A stretch of DNA of 64,000 bases. It comes from Takifugu bimaculatus (lineage: Eukaryota; Chordata; Actinopteri; Tetraodontiformes; Tetraodontidae). Location: positions 1,846,057 through 1,910,056 of the forward strand of contig CP034985.2 in the NCBI GenBank assembly GCA_004026145.2, given 5' to 3'. A program made the translations under genes and the position numbers. Under the pieces are notes generated by a model. The model had not been told where the DNA came from. It ran no database searches and was given only the letters and a program-made list of their open reading frames with translations. Positions 21,945 through 34,235 of the stretch are shown one piece after another (the first letter of the stretch is position 1; the number at the start of each line of letters is the position of its first letter).

Positions 21945-22985
21945 TCAGGCAGAGACGAAACTGAACTGCCCCCCCATCCCCCACCACCACCACCCCCCCG
22001 TCCTGCTGCGGCACACTAACACTACCCTGTCCCATCTTCTGCACACACACAGCCACACACACATTGCTCTTGCATTCTGCTGTCCTGCATGTCGCCTCAC
22101 CCCCCCTGGCGTGTCCACCGGGTCCACAGGGACCAAACAGACCCCGGCTCTGCTCCCCAGGAGTCCTCTGGTGGTACGTTTTTCTGAGTGTCAGGAGGAA
22201 ACTCTCAGGACTTTTGGGGTGCCCAGTCCCTTCGTGTGCGTGTGGGTGTGTGTGTCCCTGTCCCTGTTACGCAGTGCGCCCCCTCCCCTCCAGATATTTG
22301 GATTCATGTGTCGTCCTCAGCATGAGCCTCCCCCACCGACCACAGCTGCTTGAGTCCAGATGAAAGGTGGAGGACCTGCAGCCGTCTGGAGCGTCCCCTG
22401 TCCTCAGGCTCCACCTTTGGCTTCAGTAGATTCCTTTAGCGTAGATGTTGGCTCCTTCTTGCATTTGGACACATTGAGACTCTCCTCAGACGACCCCGGG
22501 GGCTCTCTCATCCATGGAGTGTGTTTTTAGTTCACATGTGGCCTTAGGATCTGCATTTTAAGTGCTTGTTTTACGTGACCTTTAGAGGGAGGAACCGTAC
22601 GCAGATGTTTTTACTCCTCTGGACAGTGAATGAAATTTGTGCAGAGAGAAGAATGTCAGTCAGCTGTAAAATGTTCGCCACCAGCTTTATGTCCAGGACG
22701 GGAGTCGTACTTTCAACCGTTGGAGGTGATATTCCCCCGTCTCTCTCTGCTCATCCACCCAGGATTTTTGCACAATCGCTTTGTTTTCATGTACAAATCT
22801 AATTTGATGTCATTCTCTTTTTAACAGACTTGATGAGTCGTGGTTTTAAATCTGTTACTGTACAGAATTGAATGTTTACTGGCCTTTTTTTTTTTTTTGT
22901 TCCTTTAGAAAACAGTTGTTATCAGGACCTGCCGTCTGTGTCAGTGAGCAAGGCATTATACAATAAAACTAATGGCAAAAGGAGG
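21945..22985 (+). other. map3k7: map3k7 3' untranslated region
   Basis: Non-coding sequence from the TGA to the first good polyadenylation signal. Includes C-rich stretches near 21970-22010 and AT-richer sequence after 22540. The 3' end is inferred from AATAAA at 22962-22967; a second signal at 23297-23302 would extend the UTR by about 330 nt. Confidence 0.6.
22962..22967 (+). promoter_or_regulatory. Candidate polyadenylation signal AATAAA
   Basis: Canonical AATAAA about 1.0 kb after the map3k7 stop codon, the first canonical hexamer noticed in the 3' UTR. Confidence 0.5.
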
Positions 22986-23296
22986 ATTTCCTGTCTTGGC
23001 TTAGTTTTTAACATTTCCTCAGATTTGACAGCAATACAGAGGGGAAAAAAGACTAAAAACATTGAAATCAGACCCCAGATTTGGAAGATCTGTTGGAAGA
23101 CCGATGGCCCACATGGGGCTAAATCCCAGTTAAATACTGAGGCACTGGTGAACAGCCAGGAAAACTCTTCAAGCACCTGATTCCTTCACTCTTGTTGGAT
23201 TCCAGGCTGCTTTAAATACTACATAATGGCAACTTTCTGATCTAGAAAATTCCTTTCCACTTAAACCTCCATGTGCATTTATGGTACATTTTGTAA

Positions 23297-23302
23297 AATA
23301 AA
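23297..23302 (+). promoter_or_regulatory. Alternative polyadenylation signal AATAAA
   Basis: Second AATAAA, followed by TATTGGGATTTG and a T/GT-rich stretch (TCTTTATTGTCATTTTGTCC), which gives it a better downstream element than the first site. Confidence 0.4.
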
Positions 23303-23854
23303 TATTGGGATTTGATTCAAGAGTCTTTATTGTCATTTTGTCCTTGAGGCTCCTGAGATAGAAGGCAAAAACACATGAACGCATTTAAAGACCTACACAG
23401 AAAAAATATAATAGGGAAATTTGTTGCACACATTTAGTTGTTATTTAGCTCATCCTAATAGTTATTATTGTTATTTAGCTCATCCTCATAGCCGTGGATG
23501 GAGGGATGGATCTGAAAACAGCCTGACGTCACCTATCTGCACTATATGTAATACCCCCGAGTCACCACAAGGTGTCGCTTAGCTCCCAGTGTTTCTCATC
23601 AGCCCTGTCAGAATCTGTCATAGACAAAGAAATGCACATTCACTGTTACCAGGTCCACGGTGATTTCATGATGTCATGGCAGAGGGGCGATCGCGAGCCT
23701 CATAAACGATCGCTGGAGTTGATTTCTTCTTGTTGAATGAATTGAGCTGCATGTAAAGAGGGAACTATCTCAGGCACTCGTGACTGTGTTTGAAGCTAAA
23801 TGAGGAACAATGACTCAGTGTGGAGAAATGATGTCATCTTCCTTCTACCCAGCC

Positions 23855-23856
<2 letters not shown>

Positions 23857-23920
<64 letters not shown>
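23857..23920 (+). repeat. (GT)n microsatellite 1
   Basis: 32 uninterrupted GT units. Confidence 0.97.
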
Positions 23921-23924
<4 letters not shown>

Positions 23925-23974
23925 TCCCTGGATGCAGGAGCACAGCTATTGTTGCCAGCTTTGTTCTCTGCTCC

Positions 23975-23976
<2 letters not shown>

Positions 23977-24045
<69 letters not shown>
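23977..24045 (+). repeat. (GT)n microsatellite 2
   Basis: About 34 uninterrupted GT units, 56 bp after the first array and in the same orientation. Confidence 0.97.
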
Positions 24046-24046
<1 letters not shown>

Positions 24047-25445
24047 ATTGTCACGTGGAATAATCCAATCACTGAACATGTTGCTGTCTTCATCTGACCC
24101 TGCTTGCTGCCCTGCTTGAGGACGTCTGCAGGTTTTCCTGATCTGAGTGTTTTTCTTGCTGAGGGAACCCAGAACGCTGCTGCAAGTCGGCGGACCGGTA
24201 GGGATCGTTCTGATCACCTTCCTTCATCGGGAATCAAGCAACGTCAGTGTAAAGCAAAGAAACCAAAGCCGGAACTTCATCAGCGACTCGACTTTAAAGA
24301 AGAAAGAATGAAGCACAGATGCTGAAGTGCTTGTGCAGCAGTTTGGTCCTGAGTAAAGGAAGAGTTTTATCAGAACTCCTGTTGCCTCGGTAACACAAAT
24401 CATCCACCATTCAGTCATTCAGAGATCAACAAGCAGTCGGGATGAACATCAGTCTTAAAGACACTTAGGTTCTTTTTCTGTGAGCAAAAGTAGATGTTGC
24501 ACTTGAAAACCAACATGTGCTTTAGATTTTATCTACAGAGTGGTAACCATGGAAACTGGGTGACATAAATAGGCTAGCAGTGGCAGAGAGAGATGTGCCG
24601 TCTTTAAAAATGGACCGAATTTGGGTCATAATATCTCACATGCTGGTCTATATATTGCTCCATGTGCCATTTAGGATTCTATTAATCTGCAGGAATCCCT
24701 GGTCGGTCTCCGCGGCGACGACTGGCGCTCGCTGAGCAGCTGAATGAGGTCTTCTCCGGAACCATCCTACTCCTGCACACATCACACTCCTGTATGGAGT
24801 TCGACTGCAGTAACAGTGTGAACCTGCTTTTATTGAGAGCCTCATGATCACCACCTGGACAATAGCTACCAATGATGTCACCAGGTCACCAGGGCAACGC
24901 CCAGGTGTAGCAGGAAGAGGAAAGTTTGTCTTCACCAAGTTCTAACCAGACCTCAGACGCAGCTCCGCAAACACCTAACGATCCTGTCAAAGGTCATTTG
25001 AAGGCTGAGCAGAAACAGGAGCCGCTAATGCTGCCATGGTCCCACACAGGTGTGAAGCTGGTTAGTGAGGTGGGCTCCTGACACCTGACACAGCCCACTG
25101 GTGGAGGACGTAGAAACCCAAGACCAGTGGGTCCAGGTCTCATAGACCCTGCTACTGGCAGGTTCTCCCAGGTACCAGGGTGCTGCAGGAACCTGTCAGA
25201 CAAACAAACAGATCAATAAGAACAAAGCTGAAGTGGAAGAAGGCAAAGACCCAAAACGCAGCAGCAAACCACTGGAAGGTCTTCGTTGAACTGGGGGTCT
25301 GAGAGCCACAGCAGCATTAGAATACAGCTCCGTTCAGCTGGACTGACTGGAATGTTGATAGGACAACAGTCTGTCCATCAGACCAGAATCCCTGACACCG
25401 TCTTTTTCATGACATCTGTCCATGAAAATGAGGATTGATTGATAA

Positions 25446-25504
25446 AGGTAGACCCTGGTAGAACCTGGTAGAACCTGGTAGACCCTGGCAGACCCTGGCA
25501 GACC
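25446..25504 (+). repeat. 10-bp minisatellite, unit GTAGACCCTG
   Basis: About six units with A/C and T/C variants. Confidence 0.85.
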
Positions 25505-27834
25505 ATCAAACATTATAAGGAGAGAGTGGAGCAGCTCCCAGAAGGATACAGATGCTGCTCCAGTCTGCTGGGGCCAGGAGAAGAAGGAGCCAGGAGCCAG
25601 AGCTCCATTTATAGGTCAGCCTACAGTTGAGCCGCTGTTGGGAAGGATATTCTGGAGGGTTTGTGGTAGCCTGGTTCTGATTCTCCTCACCTCCTGTCCT
25701 GTACCCTCGTATATATAAAACCTGATGATCTTGGTCAGATCATCATCTCCTTGATAAGAGGGAGAACACCTTCCAGTTTCTCTCAAAAGTCCAGCTGATC
25801 TTCGTGGATCGTAAAGACCTTCATTCTTTTTTTTTACCCTGCAAGCAGAAGAGGGACCCTGGAGTAGAGAACAGAAGGTTAGAGAAGGTTCTCTGGTTAG
25901 AGGACAGAAAATGTGCAGTGAAATATTCATAACCAACTTAAAGGCTGAGCGGGAGCCTCAAGAAATGAGCGTGCAATTTTCAACACAGGCTGTTATTACA
26001 GCCCAGCATACAACCCACCGCATGTGGGCGACAGGGCGGTTAGAGAAGTATGGCTGTGGTGACTCAGGCCTTCGGTGCAGCGGATGTTGTGCAGACTGAG
26101 GCATGTGGAGCACACACATCCAGAGCCAGGCCTTCTCCTCATGACTCACCCCTCACAGCCATCCACTCCCCTCTGTTTACTCAGACCATCCGGAGCATCC
26201 AGCCGCTAACTCAAAGCCGTCCAATCGCTGGGCTGCCTGACGGTTCGGATTTTACTACCAGCAGCTTAGAGAGCTCTGGGTCTGGGTCCACCGCCCCTGT
26301 AGAGTCCAGCAGACTGGAGCTTCTGAGGCGGAGATTTCTGATACTCTGGTACTCTGGATCTAAACCAAAGATAAACCAGTCCCAACAGGAACATCTCCAA
26401 GCATCAGGTGAACAGAGCCAGGTGTGTGTGTGTGTGCGTGTGTGAGCGGTTAGCCGCAGGTGGAGCGTGACCCCACTCCATATCAGTCAGCCAGTCCAAC
26501 AGTGGTTCCTCACAGAACCAGCAGGCACATTCCTGCTCCTGGAATCTTCAACATTCCAACCTCTCCCGTGGACGAATGTTCCCAACATGCAGCCGTGTGT
26601 GTTGGAGCCCTGCTGCTGTCAGCCTGCAGCTCTGATGGAGACACTTTCAGCTCACGCGCTGCATTTCGCCCTCCTGTGTCTCTGCCCGGACTTGTTGCTC
26701 TTCAGAACATGAGTGGAGGTTCCTTCTGGAAGGTTCCCGGCGTCTCTTCTAGGACAGTTTTAATGTTTTTGAACTTGCACTCAATGTGTGGTAGCCTGTG
26801 GACACAAAGGTGCATTTACACACACTTACAACATTAAAACCCACAGAAAACAAATGAAATAGAGGTGAGAACCTTCAGTGAAACACCTGTACAGGCAGCG
26901 GTTTCCTGAGGAACCTGCTCAATTCCTACTAATCCAAGTTAAAGACCACTCTTGTGTGCTGGAGGGATTCTCACAGCTTGGTTTATTCAATTAAACAGAA
27001 CACAGAGTGAGGGGTCGGACCCCGCGCCGCCGTCCCTGTCTTCTTCGTTGGTCTTCTTGGTTGTCTTCTGCTACCCGCTGGTGTGATGTTCCCTGAGCAG
27101 GTCAGCCTTCCATGGCAGGACAGTGGTAATGACATCACAAACTACCAGCGTTCTCCTTTTTATCCCCACCTTTGTGTAAAGTTTAAGACGTGTGACAGCA
27201 GCAGGAACTCTCCTGTGAACACCAGTGAAAGGAGCTGGGATGAGTGATGGCTGCTGGGAGCTGGGAACATCTGCTTCACTGTGATAATTCGTAATAACAT
27301 GCAAACCCCCCGAGGGTGGACTTTACATCAGGAATTAAAACATTCCTTGTGTGTTGTCCAAAAAGAATGTGAGCTGCTTCCAAAAGGAGCCCCCTCACCT
27401 ACTGTGGCTGAGCTTTAAAGGGAACACGGCTCTCCAGATTGTTAAACTGGATATTTAACAATCACAGCAGCAGGAAGCACCGTTAGCTGTTTCAATATAA
27501 CACGTACAGTTTCACTTTTGTAGTCGCCCAATCAGTTTCAGATCTCAGAACCAACAGTCTCTTTACAGCCAGTATTCTGCAGCCTAGCAACCATATGCTG
27601 TATTTTCCTGATTAAGAGCAGAATTCCCTTATTAATCTTCCTGCCAGCTTTTGAACGCCGCTCTTTCAAACCTGCTCACCTCTCAAACCAACACCTGGGT
27701 GAGTTCATAATGGTTGTGTGATGAACTGAAGTCACATCATAGCTCCTTTAGTGAGTATTGTTGCTATGGTTTCCTATATTGTAGGGATTGTAGAAGGTGT
27801 GAACCAGCGATGAGATGAAAAGATTCCTTAATTC

Positions 27835-27935
27835 TATCCTGGAAAATCTGCCCAGTATGGCTACATCCATAACTGGGAAATAACCCCAGATAAGGAAGAT
27901 GCGGTAGAAAATGGTTGGGTGATGGGAAGGACTTC
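27835..27935 (-). mobile_element. Very degenerate copy of the CTACCGCTTATCC repeat
   Basis: On the minus strand reads CCATTTTCTACCGCATCTTC, then TTATCTGGGGTTATT and ACTGGGCAG, weakly parallel to the start of the 36263-36438 element. Old, ORF-less remnant; could be coincidence. Confidence 0.3.
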
Positions 27936-28169
27936 CCTTGGAGAGATAGCTCTCCATTTGCGGTGTTTGTCTTCTTCTTGTCATTGTTGATGGTTTCAGT
28001 TTCTCCTTTCAAATAAATTAATAAAATCATATGAATAATTGACCTTGGTTCTGCTTTTAAAATAAAATCAGTCCATTCTTTGCGCCAGTGGTCCACATAC
28101 CAGAGTTCTACAGTCATGTGGGTTTAATGTTGACAACCTGGTGAATTATTACAAGATTTCCTATTTACC

Positions 28170-28832
28170 GTAGACAAGCCCCGCCCCCCGCAGCCCCTCT
28201 GGCTGGTATTTGCAGGGCGGACCTCATCAGATCATCAAAACAATCCGAAATGAGCCTCCTCGGAGCTGACGGATCCAACCAGAGCGGCGTCCAGGTGTAA
28301 CCACGCTCGGCGTCACCCTCCGCTGTCACGTTCCCGCTGTGTGCGCAAGGTTGAGAGGGGCGTGGCGAGGAAGAGGGGGAGGGGTTGAGCGCCAGGACGG
28401 TAGTGTGATTCTCCAAATGCGGCTGCGCCACATTCACGGCGCAGCGCTCGCGCTTCTCTGCGGCCCCAACGCCGAGCGCGCGACGCTGACGATGTTGTGA
28501 ATGAGCGGATTGGATGACGTCAGCGAGCGAATGTCAACAATGTAGCGGCCGAGAGTAGGCGTTCCAGTCGGGTGTAACAAACATCGGAGACGGAGAGGCA
28601 CGCTGAGCTTGGGCACACGCGCACCCACACACGCACGCACGCTCGCTCGCACGCGTGCGCGCAGCTACAGACACGACAACAAACCGAATCACAGGTAGTC
28701 TTTTGTTGTATTGGCGTTTGGAGCGAGGAATAAGGGCTAACGGTGGCAGCCCGCTCGGCAACATCGAGTCATCATGTGAGACAAGTTCTACGGACAAAGG
28801 GCTGAAATCTGCGAGCGGAAGAGAAAGTAAAG
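28170..28832 (+). promoter_or_regulatory. Candidate bach2 promoter and non-coding first exon (CpG-rich)
   Basis: A CpG-rich stretch with an inverted CCAAT box (ATTGG, 28509-28513) one base from a perfect CRE (TGACGTCA, 28515-28522). After it come GCGCAC/ACGCGTGCGCGC tracts (28613-28663) resembling NRF1 sites. A strong donor AAAG/GTGAGT lies at 28832/28833. No long ORF is present, as expected for a non-coding first exon; mammalian BACH2 also has 5' non-coding exons far upstream of its ATG exon. Linking it to bach2 is inference from position and strand. Confidence 0.5.
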
Positions 28833-29145
28833 GTGAGTCTGTCGGCACCCAGATGGCTGCTTGTGTTCGGAGGAATGCTTTTGTGCGTCTCCGTTCGTCG
28901 TGTCGCTGCTCTCATGTGGCAAACTTGTGCGTAGCGGCGAGGTTTGGCTCGGAGAGTCCGCCCGGAGACCAGGCGGCCCAAGAGGAACCAGTGACTTCTA
29001 GAGACGGGAAAAACCGCACACAGCAACCCGAAAGCTGGCGGCGGGCAGAAATTTGAAGAGTGTAGTAGTTGTTGTTGGTGTGAACGTGGGTTCAGAAGTG
29101 AAACTCAACTGGGACCACATCCTGTTGTGCTCTGACTCAAATGCG

Positions 29146-29152
29146 TGCGTGT

Positions 29153-29183
<31 letters not shown>

Positions 29184-29191
29184 GGGGGGGG
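29146..29191 (+). repeat. (GT)n followed by poly-G
   Basis: About 10 GT units running into about 25 G, inside the inferred bach2 first intron close to the CpG-rich promoter. Confidence 0.95.
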
Positions 29192-30394
29192 ATGCATTAG
29201 TGAGGGGTTTAGTCATGCGGCTGTTGCTTTATAATACAACAATCTGACATTTGTAGCGTCATTACTCTCGTCCTGCAGCCACCTTCGTGTTGTATTGTTG
29301 TCACACACACACACGCACGCACATATGCTGCGTAAGGGCGAGCCGTGTTTGCACGGACAGTGACTTGGTGGTCCAGGTGACTACGGCTGTTGTGTGACTG
29401 TAGTCGCAATGAGCAAAGTGCGTAACGGCCGCGCTTGAAATGGGTTTGTAGGTGAAGTGGAGCTGCTGAAGAATGAGAACCATCTGCGCCTTTACGCGCG
29501 CTCCTGCATTGTCATGCGTGTGAACGTGCTCCGCAGTGTCTGAGTCAGTCTCATGATAGATTTACTCTGTAATCTGAAGCAGCCGTGGGGAGGAAACAGA
29601 TTTTCAAAATCCTTCGATAAAGCAGCTCAGTCGAACGTGCACGCTCGTTTCTCACCACGTTTTTCTACGCGATGCTAAAATGCGGACGCGCGCGTGTGTG
29701 TTTGGGAGGGGACAAAGAAGCTGGTGCAGGCAGGATGAGCGTGTCGTGTGTTCTGTTGTGTTGGACGTCCACGTGTGTGAGTCACCGGGGAGCTGATGGA
29801 TGCTGCCATGATGGCCGTGATGCAGCATTCCGAGGAGCGGCGACAGCGCCGCTCATCACCGCCTCTTTGTCTGGCTGTGCTGATGCAACACAAAAATAAT
29901 GAGGATGAGGAGGAGCGATGAGCGGCGATGAGGTCGCGATGAGGTGCAGCATGACCTCACTCCGGAGGTGTCGCCGTGTTGGACCTTTGTGGACCGGACT
30001 GGACTGGTCTGGAGGCTCCTGAAGCTGCAGGTGCTCCTGGTGGCCGCCGAGCTGCCGTTTGGCGTTCTTATGACACCGCTCCGCGCCACAACACGTGCGA
30101 GGCTGCAGCACTCATGCGCACTTTTACGCGCGGAGTCTTTTCTTTTGTTCCCGTACAGTAGCTGTGGCCCTTCCCCCGCTGACTCCCCCCTCCCCCGCTG
30201 TTGATGGTGGGGGGGTCTCAGCCCTAGAAGGCCCACAGTGACTCAGTCAGGCTCCATTCCCGGATATCACACGGCGAGATGGAAACATCTCCGCGCCTCC
30301 CTCACCTCGCTGGCTGCGCATCGGAGTAATAAAGAGGAGTTTTAATAAATAAAGTCGTTGTTTTAAATATTTGAAACGACTATATTTGTCTAGT

Positions 30395-30730
30395 AATAAT
30401 TATTATGACAACATTATATAATAACTACTGCAATATAAGAATACAATATTGTAATATTGTTGTAAGATCATGCGAGTATTATTATTACAATGTAATAATT
30501 ATATCGCTAGTGTAGTTATAATAGTCTTCTATTTTAATAATACTAACAATTATTACCGCGTTAATTTTAATAATAATAATTGTTAATAATATTAGCAATA
30601 ATAATAACAATGAAGGCAATAATAAAACAATAATAATGATACTATTAATAATTTTATTAATACTAGTAATTGTGGGTAATTGTTAGTATAATAGTATTAG
30701 TATAATAGTAATAGTTATTATTGCACATTG
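30395..30730. repeat. AT-rich degenerate (AAT)n region
   Basis: Mixed AATAATAAT, TTATTAT and TAATATT strings with no open frame; an old trinucleotide expansion or AT-rich spacer. Confidence 0.75.
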
Positions 30731-31687
30731 GTCAAAAACCTCATAAAACACACAAAGAAATGAGGAAAAGCTTTGCATTTAGTGAGTAAAGCAGATTAAG
30801 TGTATCGAATTGCCTGGTTCTTTGTTATTGCTCAGTTCAAACATTAGTGTATATAGGTTATTGTCTTGGTTATATGTAGGTTATATAGGCTCTGCTGCTA
30901 CTGTACATGTGAACAGATAATGGCTGGAATGAGCAGTGATCCTTTGTCCGGCAGCCTAAGCGTAACGATGCTGCTGCTTGTTCATTCAACAGCACCATGA
31001 AACCAGCCCAGTTTGTCCCTGTGATGGGGGTGTGGGATGAATCCATGGAGGAGGGGGGGGGGGGCAGGTTTAAGCAGCTCGTTCCCCTCTCATCCAGGCT
31101 AACAGGCTGGAGGCTCCCTCCCTACAACCCTCAGTGCTGCTGTAAAGCAGATTGACCAGCAACTAATGACGCCCGTTATTCCCTGGTTAGAGAACAATCA
31201 TTTTCATCACAGGGCATTTTTACACAGCAGCATTTCCTGTATTTACAACCACTCATTCAGTCAGGAAAAAGAGAAGAAAACATGTTTCCATTGCTCGCTC
31301 ACGTCAGCACAAAGGCATGTTTGACTGGGCTGCTGCCAGTATGAGACACAGACGGAACCAGCGCTGAGAAACCCAAGATCCTGCTCTCTCCCTCTATCCC
31401 TCCCCCTATCCCTCCCTCTGTCCATCTCTCTATCTCCCTCTCTACCCCCCACCCCCTGTCTCTTTTCACACCCTGGTTAATCTCTCAACATTCAGTATTG
31501 GTCTCTATCTAAATAAAGACTGAGTGCACAGTCAGTGTCAGCGTGTTCACGTTTGCTGCACCACAGAGGGTTTGTAGAGCGTTCACGTGTAAAACTCAAT
31601 GGATTGTTTTCTTTGTTTTGCCTTTAAGACGTGGGGACGTCACATAGATGGTTGGACGGCCTCATAATGCTCGTTAATAAGTCATCT

Positions 31688-32014
31688 TGTAGTAGTAGTT
31701 GTAGCAGTAGCAGCAGCAGCAGCAGCAATAGCAGTAGCAGTATTAGCTGTAGCAGTAGTAGTAGTAGCAGCAGTAGTAGCAGCAATATTAGTAGTAGCTG
31801 TAGTAGTAGTAGTAGTAGTAGCAGCAGCAGTAGCAGCAGTAGTGGGAGCAATAGTAGTAGCAGTAGTAGTAGCAGTAGTGGGAACAATAGCGGTTGTAGC
31901 AGCAGTAGTAGTGGTAGTAGTAATAGTAGTAGTAGCAGTAGCAGCAACAGTAGTAGTAGTAGCAACAGTAACAGCAGCAGTTGTAGTAGAAGTAGTAGCA
32001 GCAGAGGTAGCAGT
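31688..32014 (+). repeat. (AGT/AGC)n imperfect trinucleotide repeat
   Basis: About 325 bp of AGT and AGC triplets with few interruptions; strand frames give poly-Ser, poly-Val/Ala or poly-Leu artefacts. Confidence 0.95.
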
Positions 32015-32041
32015 TGAAGACTTTTATTTTTTTATGTATAT

Positions 32042-32089
32042 TTACACACAGACACACACACACACACACATACATGTATATATTTATAT

Positions 32090-32140
<51 letters not shown>

Positions 32141-32208
32141 TATATATATTTATATATATACACACACACACACATACATAAATATATATATATATATATA
32201 TAACACAT

Positions 32209-32241
<33 letters not shown>

Positions 32242-32244
32242 CAC
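32042..32244. repeat. Compound (CA)n/(TA)n microsatellite
   Basis: Several alternating CA and TA blocks directly downstream of the trinucleotide tract. Confidence 0.95.
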
Positions 32245-33196
32245 CCTCTGTTGTTTATGTTTGGAATCACCTGATTATTCCTGGCTGCTCTGTAATTCAA
32301 TCACAACACTCTCAGGAAAGTCCAGCTCTCCTGATTGATTTGTCCTGGTGTGAATTTGGCCCTGATCCTGGCCTCAGTCAGTCCTTCCCGACAGTCAACC
32401 TCTCCTTATTTTGCGTGTGTTTTTGAATTTCCTTTGACTTGTAGCAGCTGTCACAGCCACACGTGTCCCTGAGGAAGCTGCATCGCGTCCTCCCTTTGAC
32501 GTGTGTCAAACAGCACATTTGCTACAGTTGTTGTCATCGCTGAGCCCGCTGGGAAACAGCAACCAGGCAGCTGCATAGTGTGTCTTACTGCATCCAGATA
32601 ATCACCGTGGTAACGGTAACAGAGCAATCATCAAGGCACTGAGCTCAGCGACTGTGTCTCTTCATGTTGGGTTCTTCTGTCTCTTTGTCCCTGGAGCCCC
32701 CTCAGAAATATTCACCGTCCGGCTCGAAATGTTAGCTGTAAATATTGGGAGGTGGAACAGGTGGTCTCTGGGGTCTGGCCTCCTCAGCTGTTTGCAGTTT
32801 CTCTCTGGGTCCTACAGGAAATGACAGTAGATGAGACATAATTATGGTTGTCAGCGGGTTTTTTGCCGCTACAGCGTCTCACAGACATTTCCAGAATGGG
32901 TTTCCAGGCTTCCCCATTCACTCAGTGGACTCTGGTCTGCCTGAACAGGGGGACCTCAGACTTGACGTAGGCCAGGTCTGAAGCAGCAGGCGGGCAGAGG
33001 TAGATATCTCCAGGTCCAGAGGACCATCGAGTGGGTCTGTGGGACGAATTTCTGTTTTTCGTCCTGAGCTTTTGGAGAACCGGGTTTTCTTCTTTGACAG
33101 GCTGTTTTTTCTTTATTGGCCAGCTGTTGTCACGATTGGATCCACCTTCAGAGGTGCAGTGTGACAGTGAAGCAAACCACACTACCCTGGACCTGA

Positions 33197-33259
33197 ACAG
33201 GGTAGTCCCATGGTTTCTGGGACCACCCTGGACCTGCCCAGGTCCTGGGACTACCCTGT
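33197..33259. repeat. 14-bp perfect inverted repeat
   Basis: ACAGGGTAGTCCCA at 33197-33210 and its complement at 33246-33259; the 35-nt loop has its own GG/CC symmetry (GGACCTGCCCAGGTCC). Confidence 0.8.
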
Positions 33260-33936
33260 CCTCAGAGCAGCCTTATTCCACATTTCAGTCTGACAATAAC
33301 AAATTAAATACATTGTTTAAAACTCAATTCTCAGTTTTCATTTAAAAGTGAAAAGTGTCCTTGACAATTTCCTGTCTCCTCTAAATTCCTCTGGTTTCTC
33401 TTTCAAACTGATCAGCGGGTCGAGGAAAAGTTCTGACAAATTCCACAGAGAGGACAAAGCTGTTAAAGGGGGGGCATGGATGGTTTCATGGATCATCTGT
33501 GGTGGCCTTGTCCCCCGTCAAATTGTGGGTTCACACAGTTGTGGTCAAGACGTTGGACATGGCTAAATTGTAATCTCCATTACCCTTTAACCATGTCCAA
33601 CACGTCCAACCAAGGGAACAAACTCCGCTCAGCATGTGATACCTTTTATTATATTACAGTCAAGACGATTGATTCTCCCCAGTGTTATTTGACTTCAGGC
33701 GCTGGAGTCCTGGTCGTCTTTCAGCTTTACTAGAAGACTCTCTGTCAGTGTGCTTGAAAGCATTCTGGATTTGTTGTCTTTCGTCACTCACCATCTTTAG
33801 GACCGTAGGAAGAAGGAGCACTCAGTCCAGCACAGTGGAGGCACAAAGCAATGAGCAGATCGCTGGTACAGGCAGTGAGATCATAGCTTCAGTGAAGGAG
33901 GGGGGAGGGAGAGCAGATGGTGATGACCCCTGTACC

Positions 33937-34110
33937 AGGACCATGTCCCTCCCTGTGTCAGGACCATGTCCCTCCCTGTGTCAGGACCATGTCTCTCCCT
34001 GTGTCAGGACCATGTCTCTCCCTGTGTCAGGACCTTGTCCCTCCATGTGTCAGGACCATGTCCCTGTGTCAGGACCATGTCCCCCCCTGTGTCAGGACTA
34101 TGTCCCTCAG
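33937..34110 (+). repeat. 23-bp minisatellite, unit AGGACCATGTCCCTCCCTG...
   Basis: About seven to eight units; later ones shorten (loss of CTCCC) or vary (CTATGTCC). Unit length 23 measured between successive AGGACC starts. Confidence 0.92.
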
Positions 34111-34235
34111 TTAAATATTATGGTCTGAATGTTTTGTGTGAGTAGGGTAGATTGTGCTGTACTTAAATAAATCATAATGCTATAATGCTGTTTCTAGACA
34201 TGGAAGCTCTTGAGAACCAGACTCTTCTCAGGATG

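Larger units (their letters stand above)
22986..28169. other. Intergenic spacer between map3k7 and the candidate bach2 promoter
   Basis: About 5.2 kb with two (GT)n arrays, a 10-bp minisatellite and a degenerate LINE-type fragment; no gene recognised. Open frames here lack family resemblance. Confidence 0.6.

Noticed and set aside
23800..24217. CVCVCV and HTHTHT open frames
   Set aside because: Translations of (GT)n microsatellites.
26050..26837. Overlapping + strand open frames of 81-131 residues
   Set aside because: No recognised domain, no splice or conservation signal, and composition typical of chance frames in GC-moderate DNA.
27764..28117. 117-residue minus-strand open frame
   Set aside because: No family resemblance, and part coincides with a decayed LINE-type repeat.
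31624..32426. Poly-Leu, poly-Ser and Val/Ala-rich open frames, and Cys/Tyr/Val frames
   Set aside because: Artefacts of the AGT/AGC trinucleotide and CA/TA repeats.
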